This document shows positions 1-14,424 of a DNA stretch of 64,000 nt, piece by piece. The position numbers and the translations under genes were made by a program. The notes beneath the pieces are model-generated. The model saw nothing but the letters and a program-made list of their open reading frames with translations, ran no database searches and was not told where the DNA came from. Origin of the DNA: Pollenia angustigena. Its lineage: Eukaryota; Arthropoda; Insecta; Diptera; Polleniidae. How positions within the stretch are numbered: position 1 is the stretch's first letter; each line of letters begins with the position of its first letter. The DNA lies in NCBI GenBank assembly GCA_930367215.1, contig OV884056.1, positions 228,089,127 to 228,153,126 on the forward strand, in the 5' to 3' direction.

Positions 1-368
1 CGTCGTTGAAAAATGTTCAATTTTAGTACATTTTGGTCGCCGTCAACGATATGTGTTACTGGCGTTCTCAACGTCTGCAATGTCAAATCGGCTTCGAGTG
101 CAATGTTATGATATTTATAACGTAACGACGCTATCTCTTTTGAAGTTTTCGACATGAGTTATAGACACACTTTTTTCTCACTTTTCAAGAAACGATGGAA
201 TATTTTGTGTCACATCTTTTCGACGCGAGAAGTTCTCACTATACTTACAGAACATGGGTACAGTTAATAAAATTTTTATTTTTTTTAACAAATTTTTTAA
301 AAATGCCGGCAAACAAAATTTGACAATTGCTTGCCATATGTGACCGTACCTAAATTCTTTATGTCCAT
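1..368. other. AT-rich non-coding stretch
   Basis: No open frame, structural RNA or convincing repeat boundary is visible here. It is probably intron of abs, because the only host exon found lies downstream and starts with a splice acceptor. Confidence 0.4.
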
Positions 369-524
369 ACTGAACGGATCGATATTATTTTTTTTTGTGT
401 TGTAAAGCATTTATTTGTGTTTTCACAACACTGAAATAATAATTACGATTCGTTCAGTATTGACTGAAATAAAATTGCTTTTGAATAGAAAAAGTATTCG
501 ATCACGACTGCCATAATTTGCCCC
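369..524. mobile_element. Foldback MITE, family A, partial copy
   Basis: This is the right-hand part of the palindromic element seen complete at 6201-6446. Shared blocks are the central CGATTCGTTCAGTAT region and the terminal ATCACGACTGCC followed by a CCCC end. It directly abuts the broken LINE endonuclease relic at about 509, so it probably interrupts that LINE. No transposase is encoded. Confidence 0.6.
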
Positions 525-1560
525 CTGATATGGAAAATCTAGGTGGAGAGTATAAAGAAGAAATTACTATGTTTCGATTTAGCTCTTCAACACAAATAGT
601 CGTTGCTTGCAGATAATCTTCACAATGATCAAACATTAAGTAGTGTTTGATTCGGGCTTTTATCAAAATGGCAGAGCCTCCACATGCTCTATCTCGAGGG
701 TCCTTAGTATCATATAGTATATAACCATTGATTTTAAACGTATTTCCTGAGGTCAAGTGAGTTTTAGAAACCAACATGACATCTATTTGTTTGTTTTTTA
801 GAAAGTATTCTAATTCATTTTTATGTTGGCGGATGCCGTTTGCAGATTTTTAAACAGTTTATGGCTTGCAATAACATCGATTGCATTCTAAGAATTTCCT
901 GCATCATATTACCCATTGTGTTCGTAAAATTATTAACTGCTTGCACTAATGTTTCCATGGTTTTTTCAAGACGACTTAAATTAGAAACTGGCGTTTCTTC
1001 ATTTATTGACGAAGCACCTTGTATTGGCACATGGTTTGATTTTAGGATGTTAGCGTAGGAGGTTCTGTAATTACTAGATTGTGGAGCCTGAATATCATTA
1101 GTGTTTAGTTGATTTGTTACCTGCATTTGAGGGGGATTAGCTTTCGGTCCAACCGACTGCTTGACGATAGTGTATACAGGTCATCATCTTTAATTGGCAG
1201 TGTGATTACCGCCACAATTGCTACATTTTTTAACGTTGGGGTCATTTTTAGATTTATCGCAAAGAACTGTACCATGTAATTCACCACATACTACGCAAAC
1301 AGGGGGTAGGTGGCAGTATGACTTAGTATGCCCATATTCTTGGCAGTTTAAACATTGAACGGGTCCATTTCTTTTGTGCGGCTCTTTTTTAGTAATTCTT
1401 CTGTACAGAATATATTTCAAGTTGTAAATCGGATGCGTTTCATTTTTTTTAAGCTTTACATCGCCGGGTTCTAATCCACTCGAAAAAGTGGTTGTGGATT
1501 TTGTTCCCTATTTTTAATATTTGTCACGTTTTTTTTCTTGAAGCCTTTCTCTTCCAATAT
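505..1560 (-). pseudogene. Jockey-like LINE relic: gag zinc knuckles and start of endonuclease
   Basis: On the minus strand, ORF1 (gag-like) runs from about 1560 to 821. It has CCHC-type knuckles near 1350-1200: CLNCQEYGHTKSYC fits CX2CX4HX4C, followed by CVVCGELHGTVLC and CSNCGGNH. A stop and a frameshift lie near 1190-1150, after which the reading continues to a terminator at 821. ORF2 overlaps the end of ORF1 in another frame, from about 843: residues ANGIRQHKNELE, then a THLTSG motif, match the beginning of the APE-type endonuclease of Jockey-clade non-LTR retrotransposons. It breaks off near 505, where a foldback MITE begins. Reverse transcriptase is absent, so the copy is dead. Clade assignment is from motif recall. 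Confidence 0.8.
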
Positions 1561-1828
1561 TATTTTGTGATTTCAAAACGTTCAGCAACGTAAACAACTT
1601 TTTGAAATTACTTTGTTATTTTTGCGACTATTGCAAGATGACCATCATTATAAAATAAGAAAATATTCAATGTGTTGGTTATTGATTTTTTATGCAATAA
1701 GCTATTTTATTTACAACAAATCATTTAAAAATAAGAAAATTCGACGACACTACAAAAATTATATTTGCTTTTGTGACTTTTGTTGTGATTTCAGGTTTGT
1801 TGTTTAGTTCAGTTAAAGATCGCTAATT

Positions 1829-2345
1829 TGCTTACAGCGGCATGAAAGCAAAGTAATATTTATTTAAAATCGAAAAAGCTGTAAAGAATCACAGGAAAAA
1901 ATCGCTTCTATCACGGCTAAAATTGCAAATTTGTAAACAAAACCTCAAATTTATTTAAATTCGCTAAATGGGTTAAAAAAAAAAACAAAATGTCGGATAA
2001 TAACAAAAAAATTTTTGTAAAATAGCGAAAATTCGCGAAAATTTTTAATAGTTCAAACAAGCCATAAAATTGAAAAGGAATGGCAAAAATTTAAAAATTG
2101 CCTAATTAGCGGAAATTCGCTAAAATTTGCTAACAGCGGCATGATAGCAGAGTCTACTATTTATTATAAATCGTTAAAGCTGTAAAAAAACATAAAACTT
2201 ACAAGAACAAATCGCTTCTATCGCGAGCATGGCTAAAATTCGCAAAAAATGCAAATTTTAAACAAACCCTAAAACTAATTTGATATGCTAAATCAGTAAA
2301 AATAAACAAATTGTCAAAAAATAACATACAAAGCGTTAAAAAATT
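1829..2345 (+). repeat. Two-copy direct duplication, period about 0.3 kb
   Basis: A block starting CAGCGGCATGA at about 1837 recurs at about 2137. Both copies continue through an AAGCTGTAAA segment, AATCGCTTCTATC and a GGCTAAAATT segment. The copies are diverged by substitutions and small indels. There is no coding potential. Confidence 0.65.
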
Positions 2346-2419
2346 ACAATTTTATTATGTTTGTTTGTGCTTTCGACAATTGAAAATCACACCGAAAAAC
2401 AGAAAAACGATGTGATTTA

Positions 2420-2571
2420 GTCCCAATTTACACTGGGGACATTTCTTGCCGGACAGAAAAAGTTTGATGGTAAGGGGGCGACGCTGTATGCTTGACACTC
2501 TTTACTTCTTGCCTCTCTCGCCAACAAACTTTTTCTGTCTGGCAAGAAATGTCCATAGTGTAAATTGCGAC
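2420..2571. mobile_element. Foldback MITE, 46-bp arms, TTA target duplication
   Basis: Arms 2420-2465 and 2526-2571 are inverted copies with about four mismatches (they share GACATTTCTTGCC and GACAGAAAAAGTTT), around a 60-bp loop. TTA flanks both ends (2417-2419 and 2572-2574). The surrounding sequence with CACATGTGATTT motifs (2380-2780) looks like an older element into which this one inserted. The 3-bp TWA duplication suggests a PIF/Harbinger-type transposase acting in trans. Confidence 0.75.
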
Positions 2572-2914
2572 TTACAGAACACCACAAAATCACACGTGTG
2601 CTTTTAAAAACATATGTGATTTGAAATCACGTGATTTTCAGAACAGGCCTGTATATCGTAAGCGACATAAGGCAAATTTTACAAGAGAAGGGCTTTTTAT
2701 TATTTGTTTCTTAAACAATGCAATACTTTCAGGCATGTTCTAAAAATCACATGTGATTTAAGGGTGTTTTGGAAACCACAAAAGTTTTAACTTGGTTTAA
2801 AATGCTGGAAAAATATAAGCAAGAAATCTTTGATCGGCCAGTTTAAACTTAAATTATGAAAAAATTTTTTTTTCCAGAACACCTTTTTATGATTTCAAAT
2901 CACTTTCACAAAAA

Positions 2915-3400
2915 TCAGAATGGTCATAAATTGAACAGGTTTTGAGATATTCCAAAATAACCGTAATTTGTGTTCTTAAAGAAAGATGATGTCACTTAAA
3001 TTCAAATATTTTCAAAAATATTTATTATACAGATTATGTATTTCTTTTTTTTAATGAAAGATAATATAATTACTAAAATAACCATGGGTGGCTTGTAAAA
3101 ATTGGTCAAGTAATGACAGATTTACAGTGGACTACATTTCAAACTTCATGCAAAATTTTATGATGTTTTGCAGTTTTGCTATATTCAAGTTTTTTTTTTT
3201 AACCAACCAATTTAAAAATGTAATACTAGTTTATTTCAATAAAAACATTTTGTGACCAAAAAGACCTTGATTGGTACAAAAATCACAAAGCTACAGTAGA
3301 TTTACTGAATTAACCCACTTTTCAAACTTTTTTCAAATCAAAAATCCAAGAGAAGTAAATACGCAGAATTTGAAAACCGAACACTGTAAATATTAGAAAC
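2915..3400 (+). repeat. Dispersed repeat R1, copy 1
   Basis: The order of short blocks (gagatat, a GATGATGTCACT segment, a TACAGTGGAC segment, a weak AAAAATCACAAAG segment) is shared with 56560-57010 (same strand) and 60500-60960 (opposite strand). It is non-coding and strongly diverged; termini were not defined. Confidence 0.5.
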
Positions 3401-3420
3401 ATTGAATTTTATAAAAATCA

Positions 3421-3605
3421 CTTAGAAGCTCAATTCCAGTGACACAGGCAGTTAAGATTAAAGAGTTGTATGAGTCCATGTCTAAATTACTGGGTCTGCT
3501 AGAGTACGAACAACATAACTGGAAAATCTGTGCCGATCTAAAAGTTGTTGCCACCATGAGTAGTTTGCAACAGGGCTACACGAAATATTGCACGAAGTTT
3601 TCTTA
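3421..3605 (+). pseudogene. Fragment of a conserved transposon-associated protein
   Basis: An open frame without a start codon gives about 60 residues ending at a stop at 3603-3605. Its core HNWKICADLKVVA and LQQGYTKYC resembles a segment repeated in many arthropod and cnidarian hypothetical proteins that I believe belong to an unclassified mobile element; in those the equivalent stretch continues into a cysteine-rich CFLC-type motif. Here it breaks right after TKYC. Both ends are lost, so it is a relic. Family identity comes from memory, without a search. Confidence 0.5.
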
Positions 3606-5570
<1,965 letters not shown>

Positions 5571-5612
5571 GAATGTAATATTTTTTTTTTATTCTTTAGT
5601 TTTAGGTTTAAA

Positions 5613-5641
5613 AAATAAATAAATTTAAAATACCCAATAAA
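5613..5641 (+). terminator. Poly(A) signals of abs
   Basis: AATAAA hexamers at about 5613-5620 and at 5636-5641, 45-70 bp after the abs stop codon, fit a short 3' UTR. Confidence 0.6.
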
Positions 5642-6200
5642 TGTAAAATTATGAATTTATTAAGTTAATAATTTTCTATACCATCAATTGTTTGAATTCG
5701 GCATGCAAAACCTTATTGATTTTCCTTTATTTGAAATTTAATGGTCAGATTTACAATAAAGCAAAGCTGATCAATTGCTGTACTAAGAAATAACTGGATG
5801 AATATGTATAACGACACGTAATATCGCGAATCGGCAGAAAAAAGCACACAAATGAGCAACATACATTTTTAAAATTCACTGCTCCACACAATTCAATAAA
5901 ATATAAAAAACTGTGTGGCGCAATTTTTATTCAAATTAATTTTCTATTCACTTCTAACTACTTACATCTTAAATCTCTAGAATGTACAAACTTTTTATTA
6001 AACAGCGCAAAAAATTGCAAAGAACTTAAACTCAAACTCGTCAGTTTATGTTTAACATTATTTCTTCAAAAAATTTTTAAACAATCCATTCGCGATATTT
6101 GGTATTGGTCTGTGTTCAAACAATGAAAGTGTTCTTGCAGAAAGTTTAACTTTATTGTTGAGAAGGGAAGAGAAAATGATATGGAATGTGAAAAAAGTCA
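5642..6200. other. Intergenic stretch without recognised features
   Basis: Sequence downstream of abs is AT-rich with no credible frame or repeat boundary. Confidence 0.4.
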
Positions 6201-6446
6201 GGGGCCTTATTCTGTTAGTCGTGATTGAGTACTTTCTCGATTCGAAAGCAATTTATTTCTGATTCTTTCAGTCGATACTGAACGAATCAAAATTATTTTT
6301 TCATTGTTGTAAAGCATTCATTTGAGTTTTACAATACACACTGAAAAAATAATTTCGATTCGTTCAGTATCGACTGAAAGAATAAGAAATAAAATTGCTT
6401 TCGAATCGAGAAATTACTCGATCTCGACTGCCAAAATCAGGCCCCA
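6201..6446. mobile_element. Foldback MITE, family A, complete copy
   Basis: The whole 246-bp element is a near palindrome. GGGGCCTTATTCTG at the left pairs with CAAAATCAGGCCCC at the right, and the inner arms share GAGTACTTTCTCGATTCGAA and TTCAGTCGATACTGAACGAA in inverted form. Partial copies lie at 369-524 and 13763-13868. No clear target duplication is visible, and nothing is encoded. Confidence 0.75.
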
Positions 6447-6880
6447 AGGTTTAAAATAGTTTGCCTGCGATTTAAATTGAAAAAAGTGACAAAAACTTCA
6501 TGAAAAAATAGAACTTCAAGTAAAATAACACACAGCTTACACATGGAACGAATTACACATGGGCTAGAGATGCAAATAAAAATTACACACAATATGTGTA
6601 ATTACACATGGACCGGCAACACTGGTTAATTCACTTTATAATAAACCTTTGAGTTCTTTTAATTGCAAATCAAAATAAAGTTAACACAACGCCTTTTATA
6701 AAACAATTCATAAAACAAATTCTGTTTACATCAAACCAAATCGTTCTTTACACTTGTGTTTCCACCTCCAGTTCATGGATTTCCCTTTGTAAAAACAAGT
6801 TTTTTTGTTTGAAAAAAAGTTTTTTTTTCAGAAACTAAAAGATTTTTTAAAAAATTATGACAACACTTTGTATAGGCAAC
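6447..6880. other. AT-rich stretch with short ACACATGG motifs
   Basis: Several TTACACATGG-like words and a small palindrome (ACACAATATGTGT, about 6587-6599) occur. I see no gene. Confidence 0.35.
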
Positions 6881-6882
6881 CA

Positions 6883-7870
6883 TTAATATTTGAGAACTCT
6901 TCCACTGTATCCAACACGCTTTTCTTCAAAAGTTGATCTGCTTTGACGAATCATTAAATCTGTACCAATGATTACTTTGTCTACAATGTCGGCCACAATA
7001 AATTCATGACAAGCGGTGTTATTAGTAATTCTTAACTCAAAACGTGGTTTGCCATAGATAGAAGCTGTTCGCAAGCTCACCCAGCTTAGTGGTTCGATAG
7101 CTCCTTAGCGGCAACTCCCGTGATGCCTGATTATTAAATCTAAGGAAACACAAGTATATCGTTGTTTTTCTAGGTTCTCAAAGCTCGCAAAACTGCCTCC
7201 TCGGCAGTCACATCAAGCCTTCGCACTTTGTAAGTCTTCGGTTTTGCAATTATCCTTGCAGTTTCCTGAGCCAGATCGAAACATCATCTCATTACTATTA
7301 ATAAATGCTTCAGTCTGCCCAACAATGGATGATTCTGTCCAACAATGAATGATTCTCACCAGAATTCCCGCAACTCCATTTTGTATATTACTTTCTTGTG
7401 TTCCCCATCATATATACACTGCAGCGCAACCATGAAGTCATCATAATTGTTTCTACAGCTACTTGGAACACTGCAGACTTCTGATACCGTTCCATTCAAG
7501 GCCAAAATTAACTCAATTGCCTTTTCTTCACTGCCCCAAACCTTTTTGCTAACAACCGTTTCAAACTGGATCTAAAACACATCAAATGGAACACTACCAT
7601 CAAAACTTGAGTCTTCTAGTCTACTCGTGGCTTCATGACAAATTCGCACCGCTGCCTCCTGACTTTGCAGCTTATTGACTTTAATTTACAGATTGTGTAG
7701 TTTTTAGCAACTTCTATTTTTACATCAGCCAGCTTTTTGTTGAATTCAATTTCCATGTCATTTATTCTTTCAGTGAAAATCTGAAAATCTCCTGAAGTTT
7801 GTTATTTTGGAATTTCTAAATTTCGGCTAGCAGTTTCATCCATTGGAAATTTTGCTCTTGATTTTGCCCT
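6883..7870 (-). pseudogene. Gypsy-type LTR retrotransposon relic (gag and protease region)
   Basis: Minus-strand translation in shifting frames gives a gag-like segment at about 7620-7370, with a DGEHKKVIYKMELR block typical of insect Ty3/gypsy gag, and a retropepsin-like segment at 7080-6883 with FIVADIVDKVIIGTDLM. The order gag then protease is correct for such an element. Frameshifts and stops (for example around 7090-7120 and 7560-7620) show that it is dead. No reverse transcriptase, integrase or LTR pair is visible. Confidence 0.65.
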
Positions 7871-7889
7871 TCTCCAGATATACAGATTT

Positions 7890-9790
7890 ACAACAAGTAT
7901 GAAATAGTAGCCGGGCAAGCCCGACCATATAATGCCCTACACCACAGTATTTTAATCCGATTTTCGAACGTGCTTTTTGGGACCCATGATCAATCATGGA
8001 CCTTTCAAAACAAAGTTATGTATGAGTAGGGATGCGATTTCCATGCAAATGCATTTTTTTTTGTCGATATTCTAAGAACGATGTCGACCAATTAACTTTC
8101 CGAATCATTAAGTTTGCGTTAAAATGGAATGGACTTGTTTTTGCATATTTTGGTTTTAAATGCATATTTTGACAATTTTGAGTATTTTTTTTTTATTTTC
8201 ATATTATAAAAAAAGTTCTTTAAAAAAATTTCAAATGCACAAAAAACCTTCCAAAAAAATTTGGAAATCAATAAATAAATTCTTTTGGAGCTTTGCTTTA
8301 AGTACAAGATTTTCAACATTTCGACAAAATATCCTTCTTTTCTAAACCGACGCAGCACCCTACATGGTTAATAGTTCCAATGGGTTTAAAATATTTTATC
8401 CAAAACTCTTACAAATTACTTTCTTGGCACATGAGGAAATTAGAAGCCAATTCGATAATATTGCAATTTTTAATGAAATTTATCCCTTGATTCCCCTTTC
8501 ACCGCAGTCAGTGCTAATAAGATGGTGGGTGGCCTGGCTAGATGCTTGAGAATTCTATTCAAAAATTTTGAGTAATTTTAGATTGATACCGATGATTATG
8601 CAACTAAAAAAAGTAAAACAAATATTAAATTTAAATAACATCAGAAGTCAATTAGAATTTGTATTTTTCAATTACGGATATATGGGTGAATCAATAACTT
8701 ATGCTTAAGTAAAATTAACTATTATTGCAGAAAGTAAAATTAACAATGTGGAAGGAAGATTGGGCCATCATATTAAAAAAAATCCAAAACGGATTTCAAA
8801 AAATAAAATAAATTTCAAATTAATTTTGTTATTCGTGCTTAATTCCCAAGATTTATCCTCGATAAATTTATTGTTGATGGGATAAGCTATTCCTATGCGC
8901 ATTTTACTGGTTGCTTAGGCCAGATCGTCAGGAAACTTCATCCATAAACATTTTAGAAAAACTAAAGATATTAAACCAAATAAAACTGTAAAACGTATAA
9001 GAATTATAAGCAACAGTTCTACTTGTAACAAAATCAAAGTTTAAACAAAAACATAAACAATAAACAGTGAGTTTATCTCTTCTTACATTACCCACTACAA
9101 TTGATTGGAATTCTTCCAATAGCAATTGACTGAATTTTTATATTTTTGTTTTTAGTAAAATTAAAAAACGATATTTTAGGGAAATTTTTTCAGTTTTTAG
9201 TGCATATATGAGATTTGTTTGCCTTTAAGTGATTTTAGAATGGGGTTTATATGGGACCTTTGTATAATTTTGGACCTTCCAGCCCAACATGTCTCATAAT
9301 ATAGAAGGTTTGGTAAAAGTTATAGTCGCCAACTTGAATGTCAATGCCAACATTTATATGTGAGCTATGGCATTAAAAGCCTTTTTCGGGAATAGTATAA
9401 TATAGGAGTTATTGTCAAATATGGACAGACTCCAACTAAATCTGGTAAGATGATTAAGATTGCAATCAAATAAGTTTGGACCAAATTTAAGTTAAATACT
9501 AACAATATTAAGATGGTTTATGGGCACAAATAAATTATTCCAGAAAAAAGGTTACATGGGGGCTATGTAAAATTATCGGCCGACCATCAAATTATCTCCA
9601 AAACTGCGATCTGTATTTTGCGCACAAGGTTTTCATGATAGCCGGTCAGCCAGCCGACCAGACGGACATTGTTAGATCGATTTGGAAAGTGGTTCTGAGT
9701 CGATTGGTATACTTAAGGGTGCGTCTAGGACCAATTTTTTAAGGAGTTAAAAACATCAGCACAAACGCATAATACCCTATCAACTATTCT
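7890..9790 (+). repeat. Dispersed hairpin-led repeat R2, copy 1
   Basis: It starts near ACAACAAGTA, then a hairpin AGCCGGGCAAGCCCGACCAT and ATGCCCTACACCACAG, followed by a long body. The tail near 9600-9775 carries TGCGCACAAGG, a pyrimidine-rich GCCAGCCGACC segment, TCGATTGGTATAC and CACAAACGCATAATACCCT. The same ordered blocks occur at 51125-52245 and 61930-62600 and inside the hAT copies. About 8870-9085 also matches 22275-22480 in inverted orientation. It is non-coding. The class is uncertain: a terminal hairpin without TIRs would fit a Helentron/DINE-like element. Confidence 0.55.
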
Positions 9791-12249
9791 GGTAAAAAAA
9801 ATTCTTCAGAAAATGAGAATATATGTGTACAGAACCACAACAATTGAACTGTTTTATAACGAAAAACAGAACACTACATAATCTTTGTTACGTTCGTTGA
9901 AAAAAGTTATGAGTTATTATTATACAACCTCTCTTAATATGGGCGGGATCAGAGAAGTGGGCGTGTCACTTATACAAAGATATTATAGATTTTTGTTATC
10001 TGGAGAACGGAGAACAAAGTTTCCAAATTAGGTATAAGCTAGATTTAGATTTATTTATATTCAAAGAACTGTATTTATATATCATTCTCTTCTCATCGCA
10101 CCATGGTGAAGGCTATATTAGATTCGGCATATCCGAACAAGAACACATACTCGTTCTATTCTATTTTTTTTTGTTGTTGCATTATAATGGCGGTGGGTGT
10201 CATTAATTCGGCACGGTCGAACAAATGCAAAATCTGATTTAATATTTGCATTAATTTCTTTGGAAATGTTTTTTTTTTTTTTTTAATTTTGACTTGTTTT
10301 TCTTTTACTAAATTCAACGTAATTCCTGTAAATTTTGCAAAAAAATCTGTTTTGAATGTAAATAAGTAAAGTAAATCAAATAAAATTTATTTTAAGTTGA
10401 TTAATTAAGCTCCGATTAAAAAAATTATTCCTTGAATTTTTTTAATCGCTTAACAAAATTCGGCAGAATTAAACAAAGCGAATATAAATTTATTTTTCAA
10501 AGTTTTGTTTGCCATAATTTTCCTTTTGTAAGCAATTTAATAAATAAAAAACAATATTTACAAAATTTGTATAATTTCTAAGAATATTTCATTGAAAAAA
10601 CGCCAATTAAAATTTGTTATCAGTTGCAGTTCTTATCACTGCTACTAATTAAAACGAAATACCAACTTTTCTCTGAAAAAGCCGGCTTAAAAATACTTCG
10701 TTCTCCCGATTTGAGAACTTGAGAAAGAGAAAATATTTTTAAACTAAGATTAGCTTTGAATATAGGCCGGCTTAAAAATTTTAAATGTTGTTATTGCTAT
10801 TGTATGTAAATAATTTCAAATTATTTTTTATTGATAACAATAAGAGATAGAGAGAAAGAGAAATATAAGTAGAAAATCGTAAATTTTTTTATATAAGTTT
10901 TTAAAAATGATGACAGAGCAGAGCTTAACTTGACATAATAAAAAATAATAAAATCAGTGACAGCTTGAGTAAAAGATTTAGTGTTTTTAAAACTGTCGTT
11001 GAAAACGTTACTCGAAAAAGTGAACTTAGAAAAAAAACAAAAACTAAAGGTAGTTTTCTTTTTAACAATTAAATAAAAATTAAAAAAAACATAAATTAAT
11101 GTATATTTAAATTAAAGTCAAAGATGTGTGTGTTTTTCTACTTGTACTTTATAAATAAAATTTTTATTCAATATGATTGATTTTATAAAAAATTTACAAA
11201 ATTATGCTAGTTTTAAAGTGTGTTTTGTTGCACAACAACAAAACAATTGTTTAAAAAAATGTGTTGTTGTATTTTTTAAAAACTGGTATCATTTCTTTGT
11301 TTATAAAAAAACTCATTTAATTATATTCAGTTTTAATAATGTTTATTTTCCGATTAGGTTGTGTTTCTATTATTTGATTTGTCTCACCTCTTCCAGACGC
11401 CATTATAGGTATTAAGATAATAAACATTTTTTTTGTAATTTTTTTAAATTAGTTTTTGATTTATAATTAATCTTTCAAAAAAGCTCTAATGCTTAATAAT
11501 AACTAGGGAAAATAAAAGGCTGAAAATATGTTTCCGTTAGTTTGTACAATTTTTTTCCATTCAAGTCTGAAAAATATCATAAACATATTTTTTAGACATG
11601 AATGGAAAAATGTTGCGGAAATGCTGAAATAAAACAGAATTATGTAACATTCTCTTAAAGTTTTAAATTATGGTAGCTCTTATAGACAGCACTTACACTT
11701 AATTATAAAAATTTTTAATTGTCATCTAAGTTTTTAAAATATTGTTGGGTCTTAAAATTATTAATTCTACTGTGAAAGTCACAATTTTAAAAAAGTCTTT
11801 TCCACATTATGGTTATCTTTAATTTTAATAGATGTCATATTGCATTTCCAAAAAGCACTACCATTTTTTAAGATATGAATGTTTAAAAGCTCAAAGGATA
11901 TTTTGTGTTTTTCGAACTGAAATTAATATGCTGCTGAATAAAATGTTTTTGAATTGTTCCAAAACTCTTATTTCGGCATTATTTCTTACTTCTACCAAAT
12001 TTACGATAACAGTGTCTATGAACTTTTTTGTCTTAAAGAATATCTGAGAAAAATAACATACTCCGTAAAACACCCCAAGTGTTCGTTTCCTCCCGAGTCT
12101 GGTACAACATCTGTATTGGGTTATTAAACTATGGATCGATTTCATTCATTTCGAAAATCCATTGTTTCTAATTTTTAAAATATCTAGCAGCAGGAAGCAA
12201 ATGAAAGACTTGTCTCATTTTCAATGTTTGAAAACTGTTTTATTCTATA
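9791..12249. other. Long AT-rich non-coding stretch
   Basis: At 9824-9905 there is a short repeat (CTGTTTTATAACG ... AACAGAACACTA) that recurs at about 48400-48480 and, inverted, at about 50500-50560. A small hairpin lies at about 11548-11612 (TTTTTCCATTCA pairing with TGAATGGAAAAA). Open frames here are short, low-complexity and not gene-like. Confidence 0.4.
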
Positions 12250-12647
12250 CAGTGTTGCCAAAACTTGGTGACCAAAAATGGCTAAATTTACGGGAAAAAA
12301 TGGCTAAAAAATGGCTAAAAATGGGCTAAAAAATGGCTAAAAGCTTTTTTAAATAAAAACACATTGAAATTCAATAACAAAACAGAAATATTTAATTTAA
12401 AGTTGTTAACGATGAAATTGTGAGTTAAGATCAATTTGTTAAATAAGAATAAACGTAAATTAATATTAAAACAAATTAATATTAAAAAATTAAATCATCG
12501 AAAAATTCGATGTCGTTATTGTTCATCTCATAGGAATCACTCACTCATTAGTTTCAAATAATCATAAGTTTTAAATAATTTGAAGGTAAATCATAATCGC
12601 GACAACATTTACCCAACCTTTTGAGTCCAGATCTACAATAAAAAACA

Positions 12648-12905
12648 GGTAAAAAAGAATAGTCGGTTAAACCCGACTTTATGATACCCTACACCACATT
12701 AGAACCTTTGTACCAAATTTTATCAAATAATCTCTAAATTGCGACCTGTACTTTGCGCACAAGGTTTACATGGACAGCCAGCCAGCCGGACAAACACCGC
12801 TAATTCGACTCAGAAAGTGATTGTGAGTTAATCGGTATACGTAAAGGTGGGCTAAGGACCAATATTTTAAGGTGTTACAAACATCAGCACAAACGCAAAG
12901 TACCC
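12648..12905 (-). repeat. R2 fragment inside hAT copy A
   Basis: It begins with AGTCGGTTAAACCCGACTTT and ATGATACCCTACACCACA and ends with the CAGCACAAACGCAAAGTACCC tail. The same piece sits at the corresponding place in the hAT at 41425-42555, so it was present before the two hAT copies separated. Confidence 0.65.
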
Positions 12906-13169
12906 TCTCTGAAATTTCTAAAACAATTTTCTTACCGCCTGCATCCCTTTATTGAAATACTTGCAACCAGAAAAAACAGCAATGTTTGTTTTGATCGATT
13001 TTATAAATTTAATAGTGGAATACTGTTCCTTTATTTTGAAAGGTGTTTAAGCGTCATAGTTTATAGCGATTTTCAACATTTGTAAAAGTTATGATTTAAA
13101 TTAAAGGCGTTTTAATTGTTCAAAATGTTTATTTTACTTTTATAAATTTTTATAATAAAATAAAATTTA

Positions 13170-13388
13170 GGCCCGTTTTCACAACTTACCAATAGCTAAA
13201 AGAAGACTTTAACTGATCTTATAAAAAGAGTTCCATTATTAAAACTTAACTTTAACCTTAAGTGAGCGATGAAGTAGATTAAGGTTCGTCCTACCTGGTA
13301 GGTTAAAGTAAAGTTGTAATAATGGAACACTTTTTATAAGGCAGATAAAATCCTACCTTTAGCTATCGGTAAGTTGTGAAAACGGGCC
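13170..13388. mobile_element. Palindromic MITE inserted in hAT copy A
   Basis: A 219-bp near-perfect foldback: GGCCCGTTTTCACAACTTAC at the left is the inverse of the right end, and homology continues through CTTATAAAAAGAGTTCCATT toward the centre. It is flanked by TTA on both sides. The second hAT copy (41425-42555) lacks it, so it inserted after the copies separated. Confidence 0.8.
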
Positions 13389-13762
13389 TTATTCTTTTAA
13401 AAGAAAAAGGGCAAACAAATTTTATGGCTAAACAAGTTCAAAAATGGCTAAAAAAATGGCTAATGGCGAAACTCATTTTTTAATGGGTAAACAGGGTGAA
13501 AAATGACTAAATCTATCCACTAAATGGCTAAATTGGCAACACTGATTCTATAATACTAAAACCCTTATTCCCAAAAGATTTTGTAAGGAGATAAAATAGA
13601 TAAAATAATAGACCGATTTGTCCTATTTATATTAACATTTATATATCGTAAGTTGAGATCTTAAAACAGCAAGTTAGAAATCAACAAGTAAATACGTTAA
13701 AAACAAGAATTTTACAATTTTTGTTATATAAATATATTGTATATATATTTATTTATTTATAG

Positions 13763-13868
13763 CCCTGGGAACTGATTCTGTCAGTCGTGGTCGAGTACTT
13801 TCTTGATTCGAAAGCAATTTAATATCTAATTGTTTCAGTCAATATCACGACTACCTCAATTAGGGCCC
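13763..13868. mobile_element. Foldback MITE, family A, internally deleted copy
   Basis: AGTCGTGGTCGAGTACTTTC, then ATTCGAAAGCAATTT, match the left arm of 6201-6446. The right end has ATATCACGACTACC and a GGGCCCT terminus. Most of the centre is missing. Confidence 0.55.
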
Positions 13869-14424
13869 TGCTCTGACGATGATTTGCTTCCAAGAGACAA
13901 ACGGGCATTTTTTGTTTACCGTTTTACACCTTTTTTAAATTATTGAACAGAAGTTGAGAAAAAAATTGTACCTCATATTTTGTTTCAAAATATTTACATA
14001 TTTTATAAGATTCCTATTCGGCAGAAATTTTCCAGGATTTACCGGGAACAAATTCTTCGCAATTCTAGAGCAGGGAATTTTCGGAATTTACTCATGAAAT
14101 CTTAAAACAAATTTAAGGTTTTACGTCAATTAATCGGTACCGATAGTGAGTGAAAAAAAACCAGATTGGATGAAAGTAAATGATAATTAATACCATTACT
14201 GCTTTAGGAAATATAAGCATAAAGCAAGAAAAGCTGCTAAATTTTGTAACAACTCCAAACCAAATCAAAAACTTTTGGACGAGGACGTGCTATTGAACTT
14301 AATGTTTGAAATAGTGTCTACTAGCACTAAAAAATATAAACCATAATGAAACAGTAGTTACCAAAATTTCAAAAAGTTGTTAAAAATGTATATGCATTGA
14401 GTTTATCTAGAAAGATTTAAACAT
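13869..14424. other. Non-coding stretch
   Basis: No gene or definable repeat is seen. Confidence 0.35.

Larger units (their letters stand above)
12250..13544 (-). mobile_element. hAT element copy A (non-autonomous)
   Basis: Ends are CAGTGTTGCCAA and TTGGCAACACTG, flanked by a perfect 8-bp duplication ATTCTATA (12242-12249 and 13545-13552), the hallmark of hAT transposons. Subterminal repeats of TGGCTAAA-like words occur at both ends. It is the reverse orientation of the element at 41425-42555 and contains the same R2 fragment (12648-12905), plus a private MITE at 13170-13388. No intact transposase remains. Confidence 0.85.

Noticed and set aside
6883..7870. Flanking LTRs for the gypsy-type relic
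   Set aside because: No direct repeat pair with TG...CA ends was found around it.
10840..11050. 5' UTR-like exon with GTAG donor
   Set aside because: Appearance only; no linked coding sequence could be found.
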